Assembly: GCF_022678645.1 (NCBI RefSeq)
Contig: NZ_JALBWV010000013.1
Span: forward strand, 62,001 to 126,000
Source: Saccharopolyspora soli
Lineage (GTDB): Bacteria; Actinomycetota; Actinomycetes; Mycobacteriales; Pseudonocardiaceae
Length of the DNA stretch: 64,000 nucleotides
Direction: 5' to 3'
Shown: one piece after another, positions 25,346-34,256 of the stretch
How positions within the stretch are numbered: the first letter of the stretch is position 1
Layout of the letters: every line of letters starts with the position of its first letter
The notes under the pieces: model-generated
Databases searched by the model: none
What the model was told of the DNA's origin: nothing
Seen by the model: only the letters and a program-made list of their open reading frames with translations
Translations under genes and position numbers: made by a program

Positions 25346-27253
25346 TCATCCTCCGGCGCGCTGGTACCGGCCCAGTGCGGTGAGCGGGAAGATCACCCGG
25401 TACAGGTGGTAGTTGATGTAGAAGTCACCGGGGAAGCCGGTGCCGGTGAACTGCGGCTCGTCCCAACCACCGTCCGCGCGCTGGGCGCCGACCAGGTACT
25501 GCACGCCGCGGCGCACCGCTTCGGTGTCGTGCCGGTCCAGTGCCAGCAGGGCCAGCAGCGCCCATCCGGTCTGCGACGGCGTGGAATCACCTCTGCCGAT
25601 CCAAGCCGGGTCGTCGTAGGAGCGCAGGTCCTCGCCCCAGCCGCCATCGTCGTTCTGGTGGCTTTCCAGCCACCGCACCGCTCGGCGCAACGCGCGGTGA
25701 TCGGGTTGCAGGCCCGCCCGCACCAGGGCCGGGACCACGGCACCGGTGCCGTAGACGTGGTTCGCGCCCCACCGTCCGAACCAGGAACCGTCCTTCTCCT
25801 GGTTGTTCAGCAACCACTGCACGCCACGCTGGACGACCTTGTCGTGGTACCCCAGCGCCGCCAAGGCTTCGACCACGTGCGCCGTCACATCGGCCGACGG
25901 CGGGTCGATCACCTCGCCGAAGTCGCAGAACGGCAGTTTGCGCACCAGCTCTCGGGTGTTGTCGGCGTCGAAGGCACCCCAGCCGCCGTCCGCCGACTGC
26001 ATGCCGCGCAGCCATCGGATGCCGCGCTCGATCGCGCCGTGCACGCCCGCCTTGTCCGGGTGCTCCATCCGGTTCAGCGCCAGCAGCACTTCCGCGGTGT
26101 CGTCGATGTCCGGGTAGCCGTCGTTGTCGAACTCGAACGCCCAGCCGCCACCGGCGGGCAAGTTCGGGCGGCGCACCGACCAGTCGCCCTTGACCCGGAT
26201 CTCCTCGGCCAGCAGGTAGTCGGTCGCCCGGCGCAGCGACGGGTGGTCGGCGGACACCCCGGCGTCGCACAACGCCTGCATGCCGAGCACCGTGTCCCAC
26301 ACCGGGGACTGGCACGCTTCCAGCCGCCGCACCGTACCGGCTGGGGTGTGCTCGCGGATCAGGAACCGCTCCATTCCGGCCAAGCCCTGCCGCAACACCG
26401 GGTGGTCCAACGGGTAGCCGAGCAGGTGCAGGGCGAGCAGCGAGTACACCCACGGCGGCTGGATGCCGCCCCAGGAGCCGTCCGCCTCCTGCCGAGCCAC
26501 GATCCACTCCGCGGCGCGCAACATCGCATGCCTGCGAATTGTCCTGAGTGGACGCCGCTGGTAGTGGTGCAGGATTCGGTCCAGTGACTGGAAACCGTAG
26601 CTCCACGACCACTGCGGACGAACTGGCGCACTGACACGGCCGGTCCGAAGTTCGCGCACGGTGATTCCGAGATCTCGTTGCGGGCGCAGCGTGCACACCA
26701 CGGTCAACGGGACCACCGTCTGCCGCGCCCAGCATCCCCAGTCGGACAGGTTGAGCGGGAACCACTTGGGCAGCAGCACGAGTTCCGGGGGCATCGCGGG
26801 CAGCTCGTCCCAGGACCATTCGCCGAACAGCGCCAACCAGATCCGGGTGAACACGCGGGTGGCTTCCAGCCCGCCCTGCGCCAGGATCCAGTCGCGCGCC
26901 GCCACCATGTGCGCGGCGTCGACGTCGTCGCCCGCGAGCTTGAGCGCGGCGTAGGCCTCCACTGTGGTCGACAGGTCGCCGGGACCCTCGTAGAAGTTCG
27001 CCCAAGTGCCGTCGGAGCGCTGCTGCGAGCGGATCCAGCGGGCCGCCTGCTCGGTCTCGGTGGCGGTGCGGATGCCGAGGAACTGCCGCAGCAGCAGGTC
27101 CTCGACATCCATCGTCACGTTGGTTTCCAGCTCGCCCTTCCACCAACCCTCGGGGTGCTGCAGGGAAAGCAGGTAGTCACGGCCAGCGGCCAGCGCGCTC
27201 CTGGTGTCGGGGACCGCGATCGTGCTGGCGGACTGCTGCAACTGATCGGTCAA
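25346..27253 (-). CDS. shc: squalene-hopene cyclase
   Basis: 635 aa, membrane-associated monotopic cyclase that turns squalene into hopene and hopanol. The catalytic acid motif DIDDTAE (DXDD) is near residue 385, and several QW repeats are visible (for example QEADGSWGG, QSADGGWGA, QEKDGSWFG, QNDDGGWGE, QRADGGWDE). Length is normal. The start is TTG at 27253, preceded by GGAGGAAAC and sharing two bases with the stop of the polyprenyl synthase gene (TTGA); the frame is open to 27934 but is antisense-like there. Confidence 0.95.
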   Translation of the reverse strand: MTDQLQQSASTIAVPDTRSALAAGRDYLLSLQHPEGWWKGELETNVTMDVEDLLLRQFLGIRTATETEQAARWIRSQQRSDGTWANFYEGPGDLSTTVEAYAALKLAGDDVDAAHMVAARDWILAQGGLEATRVFTRIWLALFGEWSWDELPAMPPELVLLPKWFPLNLSDWGCWARQTVVPLTVVCTLRPQRDLGITVRELRTGRVSAPVRPQWSWSYGFQSLDRILHHYQRRPLRTIRRHAMLRAAEWIVARQEADGSWGGIQPPWVYSLLALHLLGYPLDHPVLRQGLAGMERFLIREHTPAGTVRRLEACQSPVWDTVLGMQALCDAGVSADHPSLRRATDYLLAEEIRVKGDWSVRRPNLPAGGGWAFEFDNDGYPDIDDTAEVLLALNRMEHPDKAGVHGAIERGIRWLRGMQSADGGWGAFDADNTRELVRKLPFCDFGEVIDPPSADVTAHVVEALAALGYHDKVVQRGVQWLLNNQEKDGSWFGRWGANHVYGTGAVVPALVRAGLQPDHRALRRAVRWLESHQNDDGGWGEDLRSYDDPAWIGRGDSTPSQTGWALLALLALDRHDTEAVRRGVQYLVGAQRADGGWDEPQFTGTGFPGDFYINYHLYRVIFPLTALGRYQRAGG

Positions 27254-28266
27254 AGTTTCCTCCGTACGATGAACTCGGCGAGTTCGGTCAACGCCTCGGT
27301 AGCGCCGTGCGGACCGTCGGGCAGGTGCTGGTGGGCGGCGGTCAGGCGCCGCCTGCACTCCTGGTGGGTCCAGTCCGCCGAACCAGCCCGCCGCACCATT
27401 TCGGCGGCCTCGTGCAACTGGTCCTCGGTCAGCGGTTCGGGCTGGGCGTACAGCTGGCGCAGCCGATCTCCGGGCGCGGACCCGGAGCTCAACGCGTGCA
27501 CGACGGGCACTGACTTCTTGCGGGCGCGCAGGTCCGACAACACCGGCTTGCCGGTGACCTCGGGATCGCCCCACAGCCCGAGCAGGTCGTCGACGAGTTG
27601 GAAGGCCATCCCCAACTCGGTGCCGAAGGCGTGCAGCCGCAGCACGGTTTCGCGCGGTGCGCCGACGCAGCACGCGCCGATGGACGTCGCGCAGGCCAGC
27701 AGCGCGGCGGTCTTGTCGTGCGCCATCCGAAGGCATTCGTCCAGCCCCACCTCCTGGCGGCGCTCGAAGTCCAGGTCGGCGGCCTGACCGGCGATCAGGG
27801 TGCGGGTCGCGGCGCACAACGACCGGGCCGCGGCCACCGCGTGGCTGGACGACGACTCCAGCAGCACGTCGGTGCTCAACGCCAGCAACGCGTCCCCGGC
27901 CAGCAGCGCCGCCGGTCGGCCGAAGACCGTCCACGCCGTCGGCCGGTGGCGGCGGGAGGTGTCGCCGTCCATCACGTCGTCGTGCAGCAGGGAGAAGTTG
28001 TGCACCAACTCCACTGCGGCCGCCGCAGCGATCGGCCCATCACCTGGTGCGACAGCCGCATCGACGCTGCGTGCGGACAACAACACCATCGCCGGTCGCA
28101 GGGCCTTGCCACCACCGCCATCCGGGGAGCCGTCGGCGTCGCTCCAGCCGAAGTGGTACTCGCACACCCGGCGGGTGTCCGGGTCGAGTCGGCCGACTGC
28201 CTTGCGCAGTGCCGGATCCACCGACTCCCGGGCCGTGCGCAGTACTGGTGGCAGAGCAGTCGTCAT
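27250..28266 (-). CDS. polyprenyl (farnesyl/geranylgeranyl) diphosphate synthase
   Basis: 338 aa trans-isoprenyl diphosphate synthase. The first Asp-rich motif appears as DDVMDGD and the second as DDLLGLWGD; the upstream KALRPAMVLLSA and HNFSLLHDD are typical. The DDxxD spacing of the first motif is preserved. In this operon it most likely supplies farnesyl diphosphate for HpnD/HpnC, though a longer chain is possible. ATG at 28266 with GGAGGTGACC, overlapping the hpnE stop by 4 nt (ATGA). Confidence 0.9.
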   Translation of the reverse strand: MTTALPPVLRTARESVDPALRKAVGRLDPDTRRVCEYHFGWSDADGSPDGGGGKALRPAMVLLSARSVDAAVAPGDGPIAAAAAVELVHNFSLLHDDVMDGDTSRRHRPTAWTVFGRPAALLAGDALLALSTDVLLESSSSHAVAAARSLCAATRTLIAGQAADLDFERRQEVGLDECLRMAHDKTAALLACATSIGACCVGAPRETVLRLHAFGTELGMAFQLVDDLLGLWGDPEVTGKPVLSDLRARKKSVPVVHALSSGSAPGDRLRQLYAQPEPLTEDQLHEAAEMVRRAGSADWTHQECRRRLTAAHQHLPDGPHGATEALTELAEFIVRRKL

Positions 28267-29624
28267 GCGGTCACCTCCACGCCTCGTTGCGATCGCTGGT
28301 CCAGATCCACTACCTCGGCGGCGCGAGTGCCACTCAGCACCGCTCCTTCCGTCGTGTCCGGCCATCCGGTGCTGGTCCACGCCCCGGCCAGCACCAGACC
28401 GGGCACCGCGGTGCGGGCCGGTGGGCGGATCGCGGCGGTGCCGGGAGCCTGCCGGAAGGTGGCGTTGGGTTCGCGGGTGACGAAGAAGTCCAGCACCCCC
28501 GCGTCGCGGGCGCGCGGGAAGACCTCTTGCAGCGCGGGCAGAAACACCTCGCGCAGGTACTCGGTGCGCGCCTGGACCTGCTGTTGTGCGGCAGAAAGCG
28601 AAATGGCCAGGTACTGGCCGCGCGACGCACCCGAGATGGTCGTCCGGTCGAAAACCCACTGCACCGGCGAATCCAGCACCGCGGCCATCGCCAGGTCGGT
28701 GACCTGCCGGTCGTAGCGGACGTGCACGTTGACGATCGGTGCCGCCGAAAGCTTCGCCCAGGCCGCCACGCCCGGCACCGGCAGGTCGGCGACGAGTGCC
28801 GCGGCCGCGCGGTGCGGTACCGCGATGACCACGGAGTCCGCCGTCAAGACAACATCGCCGGTGTTCTCGCGCACCGGCACTTGAAAACCCGTGCCGGAGC
28901 GGCGGACCACCCGCGCCTTGCAGCGCAACCGGACATCAACGCCAACGCCCAGCAGGGCCCGGTAAGCCGCCTCGCCGTGCAGTTGTCCCAGCGGAACCTG
29001 TGGAATCGCGATGTCGGCGCTGTCGGCGGTATCCAGCACTCCGGTGCGAAACACCTTGGTCGCCAACGCCATTGACGCCTCGTCCGGTTCGGCGTTGAGC
29101 GCCGCGACCGCCAACAGCCCCCACAACGCGTCGGCAGCGCGCCGGGATTCGCCGTGCTGCCGCAGCCAGTCCCCGAGGCTGATCTGGTCCAGCTCGGGAT
29201 CATCGGGGTCGAGCCGCCGAAGCGCCAGGGCGGTTCGCGCCACCCGCATCCGTTCCGGCAGCGTCAGCAGCCGATAACCCAGCAGTGCCGGGGTCAGGTG
29301 CGCCGGTGCCGGGAGGTTCCAGCGGCGCAGCAGCGAAGCCCGCCCGTCGGGGGTCAACACCGGAACCTGGAAGCGCCGTTGCATGCTGATCGAGTCCGCG
29401 ACCCCGAGCCGCCGCAGCAGTCCGAGGTAGGCCGTGTAGCAGCGCAGGAACACGTGCTGGCCGGTGTCCACCACGAGTTCCCCGCGCGGGAACGAATACG
29501 TCGCGCCACCCAGTCGCGACCGCGCCTCGAGCAAGGTGACCTCGAAGCCCAGCTCAGCGCAGCGCAGCGCGGCCGTCACCCCGGCCAGCCCGCCGCCGAC
29601 CACCGCCACCCGCCCGCGGCTCAC
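28263..29624 (-). CDS. hpnE: hydroxysqualene dehydroxylase HpnE
   Basis: 453 aa FAD protein of the amine oxidase/phytoene desaturase type. HpnE reduces hydroxysqualene to squalene. The N-terminal Rossmann motif is VAVVGGGLAGVTAAL, followed by LLEARSRLGGAT, and the C-terminal FAD motif is LVLAGAWTSTGWPDTTEGA. It starts at GTG 29624, overlapping the hpnD stop by 4 nt (GTGA). Position between hpnD and the polyprenyl synthase gene fits the HpnCDE squalene route. Confidence 0.93.
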   Translation of the reverse strand: MSRGRVAVVGGGLAGVTAALRCAELGFEVTLLEARSRLGGATYSFPRGELVVDTGQHVFLRCYTAYLGLLRRLGVADSISMQRRFQVPVLTPDGRASLLRRWNLPAPAHLTPALLGYRLLTLPERMRVARTALALRRLDPDDPELDQISLGDWLRQHGESRRAADALWGLLAVAALNAEPDEASMALATKVFRTGVLDTADSADIAIPQVPLGQLHGEAAYRALLGVGVDVRLRCKARVVRRSGTGFQVPVRENTGDVVLTADSVVIAVPHRAAAALVADLPVPGVAAWAKLSAAPIVNVHVRYDRQVTDLAMAAVLDSPVQWVFDRTTISGASRGQYLAISLSAAQQQVQARTEYLREVFLPALQEVFPRARDAGVLDFFVTREPNATFRQAPGTAAIRPPARTAVPGLVLAGAWTSTGWPDTTEGAVLSGTRAAEVVDLDQRSQRGVEVTA

Positions 29625-30484
29625 GGCGCCATCCCGGCCAGTGAGCGCGCCGCCACGCCCGCCTTCTGCCAGCCGGACAACGAGGTCCGCTGGTTCAGCG
29701 CGGCTCGCGGGTCGGCGGCGATGCGCGCCAGCAGTTCGTGGTAGATGCCAGCCATCGACGCGCAGCACGCCCGGCTGCGCCGATCCAGCATGGGCAGCAG
29801 CCGAAGTCCCTCCGCGTACCACTGCTCGGCGCGGGCGGCCTGGAAGCGGATCAACTGGTCCCACCGGGCCGGTGCCTCGACGGGACCGTCGCCCGGTTCC
29901 AGCCGGACGCCGAACCGCGCCAAGTCCTCGGCGGGCAGGTAGACCCGGCCGCCCAACTGGTCCTCCCGGACATCGCGCAGGATGTTGGTCAGTTGCAGGG
30001 CGACACCGAGCGCGTCCGCCCGTCGCTCGGCGGTGGGCGGGTCGATGGTGCCGAACACGCCCAGCGACAACCGTCCGATCGAACCGGCCACGCACCGGCA
30101 GTAGTGCAGCAGCTCGTCGAAGGTCTGGTACCGCGCGCCGCGGACGTCGGCCTCGCAGCCGTCGATGAGTTCGTCGAAGGCGGCCAGCGGCACCGGCAGG
30201 CGGGCGGCGGAATCGGCCAGCGCCACCACCACCGGGTCGGGGGCGTCGATGTGCGCCGCGTGGACTGCTTCGCGGGCCTGCTTGAGCCGCCGCAGCTTCT
30301 CCTCCCGCGGCAGGTCACCGTCGCCGATGTCGTCGACGCGCCGGGCGAAGGCGTACACCGCCGACAGCGCCCGCCGCTTCGGGCCGGGCAGCAGCCGTAT
30401 CCCGTAGGAGAAGTTTCGCGCCTGTTGCCTTGTGATTCGCTCGCACTCCAGGTAGGCGTCCCGAATACGCGCCGCCTCGGTCAC
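29621..30484 (-). CDS. hpnD: presqualene diphosphate synthase HpnD
   Basis: 287 aa, squalene/phytoene synthase family. HpnD condenses two farnesyl diphosphates to presqualene diphosphate. The Asp-rich motifs are ARRVDDIGDGD and NILRDVREDQLGGRVYLP. The GTG at 30484 is chosen because it overlaps the hpnC stop by 4 nt and has GGGAGG about 9 nt before it; an upstream ATG at 30517 lies inside hpnC. Confidence 0.93.
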   Translation of the reverse strand: MTEAARIRDAYLECERITRQQARNFSYGIRLLPGPKRRALSAVYAFARRVDDIGDGDLPREEKLRRLKQAREAVHAAHIDAPDPVVVALADSAARLPVPLAAFDELIDGCEADVRGARYQTFDELLHYCRCVAGSIGRLSLGVFGTIDPPTAERRADALGVALQLTNILRDVREDQLGGRVYLPAEDLARFGVRLEPGDGPVEAPARWDQLIRFQAARAEQWYAEGLRLLPMLDRRSRACCASMAGIYHELLARIAADPRAALNQRTSLSGWQKAGVAARSLAGMAP

Positions 30485-31389
30485 CAAGTGCCTCCCAACG
30501 AGTACAACCGTCCCCATTCGACGAAGGTGCGCCGCCGACCCGGCCGCACGTCCACCCGCAGCGGATCGTGGTTCGCCGCGGCGAAAGCGGCCGCAGTGGC
30601 GCGCCCGCCCGCGACGTAACCGGCGACCGCGATGCGGGCCGTGCCGGACAGCTCACCCACCAGTGGTGCGCCCGCGTCGAGCATCCGCCGCGCACGGTCC
30701 ACTTCGTACTTCACCAGCCCGCGCAGCCGCGTCGAGGCACCCGCTGCGACCAGTTCTGACTCCGCGCAACCGAAGCGCTGCATGTCCTCGATCGGCAGGT
30801 ACACCCGGTCCTGCTGGAAGTCCTCCGCGATGTCCTGGCAGTGTTCGAGGATCTGCAGTGCGGTGCAGATCCGGTCCGACAGGGCGATCAGCGGCGGCTC
30901 GGCTCGGCCGAAGACGTGCAACACCGCCTCCCCCACCGGATTCGCCGACAGAGCGCAGTAGTCGAGCAGGTCGGTGAAAGCCGGGTACCGCCGCACCTGC
31001 TGGTCCTGCCGATTGGCCTCGATCAACTTGACCAGCACTTCGTGGGGGATGGCACACTCGGCAACCGTGGGTGTGAGCGCACGCAGCATCGGGATTCGGG
31101 CACTACCGTGGTACGCGCGCTTGAGGTCGACCGCCAGGAAATCCAGCAGCGCGCCGCGGTTGCCGGGCGCCTCGTCCCCGGCGTAGTCGACGAGCCGGAA
31201 GAAGCCGTACAGGGCCTGCAGGTGCTGTCGCTTCCCACTCGGCAGGATCCGAGCCGCGACCGGAAAGTTCTCCGACCGCATCCTCGCGAGCACTGCCGCA
31301 CTGCGCGGAAAATCACCCGAACGTGGTTCCTCGTTCGAGTGTTCGGAATCCCCGCCGGACAATGCGTTATCAGGCAGCGACAAGACCAT
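30481..31389 (-). CDS. hpnC: hydroxysqualene synthase HpnC
   Basis: 302 aa, squalene/phytoene synthase family. HpnC hydrolyses presqualene diphosphate to hydroxysqualene. The first Asp-rich motif is reduced to RLVDYAGDE and the second is CQDIAEDFQQDRVYLP, as seen in HpnC rather than HpnD. ATG at 31389 with GGAGGAGGG upstream; it is the first gene of the hopanoid operon. A possible -10 hexamer TACGAT is at 31435-31430, giving a leader of about 35 nt, but no good -35 box is seen. Confidence 0.92.
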   Translation of the reverse strand: MVLSLPDNALSGGDSEHSNEEPRSGDFPRSAAVLARMRSENFPVAARILPSGKRQHLQALYGFFRLVDYAGDEAPGNRGALLDFLAVDLKRAYHGSARIPMLRALTPTVAECAIPHEVLVKLIEANRQDQQVRRYPAFTDLLDYCALSANPVGEAVLHVFGRAEPPLIALSDRICTALQILEHCQDIAEDFQQDRVYLPIEDMQRFGCAESELVAAGASTRLRGLVKYEVDRARRMLDAGAPLVGELSGTARIAVAGYVAGGRATAAAFAAANHDPLRVDVRPGRRRTFVEWGRLYSLGGTW

Positions 31390-31520
31390 CGGCCCTCCTC
31401 CTATCCGCCGACCAGGAGGCGCAACCGGCATCGTATGAGCACCACTGCCGCACCGCAGGGTGAGCAATGGATCATCACGATTTCGGGCGGTTCGAGCCGA
31501 TGTTCGACCACCAGGCGAAC

Positions 31521-31541
31521 GACTCCATTTTGGACGGAGTC
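31521..31541. repeat. inverted repeat upstream of the hopanoid operon
   Basis: GACTCC and GGAGTC flank a 9-nt centre, about 130 nt upstream of hpnC in the 237-nt gap between hpnC and the dipeptidase gene. It may be a regulator site for the hopanoid operon. The rest of the gap shows no credible gene. Confidence 0.35.
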
Positions 31542-31626
31542 GATCAGCGCGCACGCGGGGCCACAGTGGACGCGTTCGACGACGCGACTGGGCGCCTCGA
31601 TGCGGTACTACTGCGGCGCGGCGCGG

Positions 31627-32820
31627 TCAGCCGTCCAGCTGTTCGATGGTGGCCACCGACGGGCGCTCGGTGAGTTGCAGATCGCGGGCGACGGATTCCG
31701 CGTCGCGGAGCACGCGTACCGCGTTGTGCCAAGTCAGCTTGGCGAGATCGGCTTGCGACCAGCCTCGGACGAGAAGTTCCGCGATCAGGTTCGGGTAGCC
31801 CGCGACGTCTTCCAGCCCGGCCGGGGTCAACGCGGTTCCGTCGAAGTCGCCGCCGATGCCGAGGTGGTCGATGCCCGCCACCTCGCGCATGTGGTCGAGG
31901 TGGTCGGCCACCGTCGCGACGGTGGCCACCGGACGGGGGTTGGCCGACTCGTAGATCCGCAGCGCCTCCAGGGCCTCCGGTGTCGTGTCCAGCGGGTGGA
32001 AGCCCCGCTCCGCCAGGCTGGCCTCCGCTGCCTTGCTCCATTCGATCGCCGCGGGCAGCACGAACTTGGGCACGAACGTCGCCATCGCCACGCCACCGTT
32101 GGCCGGTAGGGCCGCCAGCACGTCATCTGGGATGTTGCGCGGGTGGTCGCAGACGGCCCGCGACGAGGAGTGCGAGAAGATCACCGGCGCCCGGCTGGCC
32201 CGCAGCGCGTCCCGCATCGTGTCGGCCGAGACGTGCGAGAGGTCCACCAGCATGCCCAGCCGGTTCATCTCGCGCACCGCCTCGACGCCGAAGCGGGTCA
32301 GTCCGTTCGCGGCCGGTTCGTCGGTCGCGGAATCCGCCCACGGCACGTTGTCGTTGTGGGTCAGCGTGAGGTAGCGGACGCCCAACTCGTGCAGGGCGCG
32401 CAGGGTGGCCAACGAGCAGGCGATGGAGTGCCCGCCTTCGGCGCCTATCAGCGAGGCGATCCGACCGTCCGCGCGGGCCGCCACCAGTTCGTCGGCGGTG
32501 CGCGCCAGCCGCAGGTGTTCCGGATACCGCTCGGCCAGGGCGCGCACGCAGTCGATCTGTTCGAGCGTGGCGCTGACCGCCTTGTCGCCCTGGTACTCGA
32601 CCGTCACGTACACCGACCAGAACTGGCCGCCGACGCCACCGGAGCGAAGCCGGGCCAGGTCGGTGTGCAGCCGGGCCGACTGGTCCTGGGCGATGTCGCA
32701 GCGGTCCAGGACGTAGCCGACCTGCTTGCGCAATGCCCACGGCAGGTCGTTGTGCCCGTCGATCACCGGGTGCTCGGCGAGCAGTTCTCGGGCTCGCGCC
32801 AGCGCGGCTGTGTCGGTCAT
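31627..32820 (-). CDS. membrane (renal-type) dipeptidase, peptidase M19
   Basis: 397 aa from the ATG at 32820. Zinc-dependent M19 peptidases split dipeptides, including D-residue ones. Visible metal motifs are HxD in [10 protein letters not shown] near the N terminus, the bridging Glu in GAEGGHS, His in VDLSHVS and [14 protein letters not shown], and Asp in IGGDFDG. No signal peptide is seen, so it should act in the cytosol. An upstream in-frame ATG pair at 32850/32847 is possible; neither start has a well-spaced ribosome-binding site. It diverges from the small gene at 32955. Confidence 0.92.
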   Translation of the reverse strand: MTDTAALARARELLAEHPVIDGHNDLPWALRKQVGYVLDRCDIAQDQSARLHTDLARLRSGGVGGQFWSVYVTVEYQGDKAVSATLEQIDCVRALAERYPEHLRLARTADELVAARADGRIASLIGAEGGHSIACSLATLRALHELGVRYLTLTHNDNVPWADSATDEPAANGLTRFGVEAVREMNRLGMLVDLSHVSADTMRDALRASRAPVIFSHSSSRAVCDHPRNIPDDVLAALPANGGVAMATFVPKFVLPAAIEWSKAAEASLAERGFHPLDTTPEALEALRIYESANPRPVATVATVADHLDHMREVAGIDHLGIGGDFDGTALTPAGLEDVAGYPNLIAELLVRGWSQADLAKLTWHNAVRVLRDAESVARDLQLTERPSVATIEQLDG

Positions 32821-32954
32821 CTCCACATCCCAATCTCCCGAGATCATCACACCGGGTGAACCCGGCTCGGTGAGCTTATCCGGGGATGATCGACCCGCGC
32901 CGCGTCGCGACTGATCGAATCGACGAATCCCGCTGCTGGCCGCACCATCAATGA

Positions 32955-33188
32955 ATGGACCACATCCCCAGGCAGCAGGAGAACAACGACCTGCCCACAG
33001 TGCTCGCCGAGTACGGTCACCTGGCGGCGCAGCTCCCCAGCGCTTCCCGCCGCCACGCCGAAGCCCTGCGCGCCCGCCTGGCCGAGCTGGACGAACTGAT
33101 CGACCAGCACATCGCCCGCCTGAGCGACTGCGAACTGCCCGTCACGGCGGACGACTCGGATTTCGGTCCCCAGCAGGTCCGGGGCTAA
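32955..33188 (+). CDS. small hypothetical protein, coiled-coil-like
   Basis: 77 aa. The codons show the strong G/C third-position bias of genuine genes here. The middle ([33 protein letters not shown]) is a charged amphipathic helix likely to form a coiled coil; the ends are polar. No family recognised. Its stop codon overlaps the stop of the convergent Lrp-family gene by 3 nt. It is divergent from the dipeptidase. Confidence 0.6.
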   Translation: MDHIPRQQENNDLPTVLAEYGHLAAQLPSASRRHAEALRARLAELDELIDQHIARLSDCELPVTADDSDFGPQQVRG

Positions 33189-34192
33189 GCCTGGTCGGTG
33201 CGGGCGTTCGCCAGCGCCTCCCCCGCCCACGGGACCACGACGAAGCCCCGCTTCACCGTCAACGCCTCCACGTTCGCCTGCCAACTGCGGACCCCGTCGA
33301 TGCTGCCCAGGGTGCCGGTGACGAACCGGTAGAGGTCTTCGGTGGTCGGCATGATCACTTCGCACACCAATGAGTACTGCCCCAGCACCGCGGCCACGAA
33401 CCGCACACCGCGGTGCTCTGCCAGCAGCGCGGCAACCGATTCCAACCGCGCTGGCTCGACCGACACGAACAGCATGACCTCGGCCTCGTATCCGAGTACG
33501 GCGGCTGGCACCAGGGTCACCGTCTCCACGCAGCCCCTGCGGTACAGCGCCTCGCAGCGCCGTCGAACGGTGCTCTCGTTGACCCCCAGGCGCTTGGCCA
33601 GGGTCTGGAATCCGGCCCGGCCGTCCTCGTGCAGCAGCGCGACGATCCGGGTGTCCAGCTCGTCGAGGTGCGAGTCGTCGCACAGGTGCGGCGCGTGGGG
33701 GTGGGAGAGCTGGTCGGCGCCACCGATCAACTGGCGGCTCCAGTCCTGCCCGATCTTGTAGGTGTGCAGCACCAGCTCCGCGACGCTCTGCCGCACCCAC
33801 GGAATGCCCTGTAACTGCTCGACCAGCACCGCGTGCAACCCGGCCCCGCGCGGCACCAGGATTTCCACGATCAGGTCGTGCTCACCGGTGAGCACCGCCA
33901 GGAACCGGACGTCCGGGCGGTCCACCAGAGCCGCGGCTGTCGCCAGCTGCCGTCCCGCCGTGCAGCACAGCCGCACCAGGAACAGGTCGCCGTCGCCGCC
34001 CTGCTGCAGCTTGGTCAGCGCGATGATCCGCACGACCCCGTCGGAGAGCAGCTGTTGCGCCCGACGGGCCACGGTGGTCACCGAGGTGTCCACCGCGGCC
34101 GCGATGTCGGTCCAGCTGGCACGGCCGTTGACCTGCAGGGCGGCCACGATCCGGCGGTCGAGGTCGTCGAGCTGTTGCATGCCGGACATCAT
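33185..34192 (-). CDS. Lrp/AsnC family regulator with two tandem modules
   Basis: 335 aa from the ATG at 34192 (other in-frame starts: GTG 34219, ATG 34180). Typical Lrp proteins are about 150 aa; this one carries two HTH plus RAM-like units. The first HTH is LDDLDRRIVAALQVNGRASW with TSVTTVARRAQQL, the second LDELDTRIVALLHEDGRAGF with VNESTVRRRCEAL near residue 190. Such double-length forms occur in actinomycetes and usually control amino acid or amine metabolism genes nearby. The ligand is unknown. The gene is convergent with the small gene at 32955 and tandem with the alcohol dehydrogenase downstream of tetR. Confidence 0.87.
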   Translation of the reverse strand: MMSGMQQLDDLDRRIVAALQVNGRASWTDIAAAVDTSVTTVARRAQQLLSDGVVRIIALTKLQQGGDGDLFLVRLCCTAGRQLATAAALVDRPDVRFLAVLTGEHDLIVEILVPRGAGLHAVLVEQLQGIPWVRQSVAELVLHTYKIGQDWSRQLIGGADQLSHPHAPHLCDDSHLDELDTRIVALLHEDGRAGFQTLAKRLGVNESTVRRRCEALYRRGCVETVTLVPAAVLGYEAEVMLFVSVEPARLESVAALLAEHRGVRFVAAVLGQYSLVCEVIMPTTEDLYRFVTGTLGSIDGVRSWQANVEALTVKRGFVVVPWAGEALANARTDQA

Positions 34193-34256
34193 CGCCTGCA
34201 CGACGCGCGGTCCGGACACCGGCTCAGCACTCCCAAGCGCCCGGCCGCGTGCCTTT

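Noticed and set aside
23699-26587. A 962-codon open frame on the plus strand across hpnH, hpnG and part of shc
   Set aside because: It is antisense to three genes with clear motifs; long shadow frames are usual in DNA with this GC content, and its translation has no family character.
27254-27934. Upstream extension of squalene-hopene cyclase
   Set aside because: The extra part runs in a second frame through the polyprenyl synthase gene; TTG 27253 with GGAGG fits the family start.
31467-31673. 68-codon frame upstream of the hopanoid operon
   Set aside because: Weak codon bias, no ribosome-binding site and it runs into the dipeptidase gene on the other strand.
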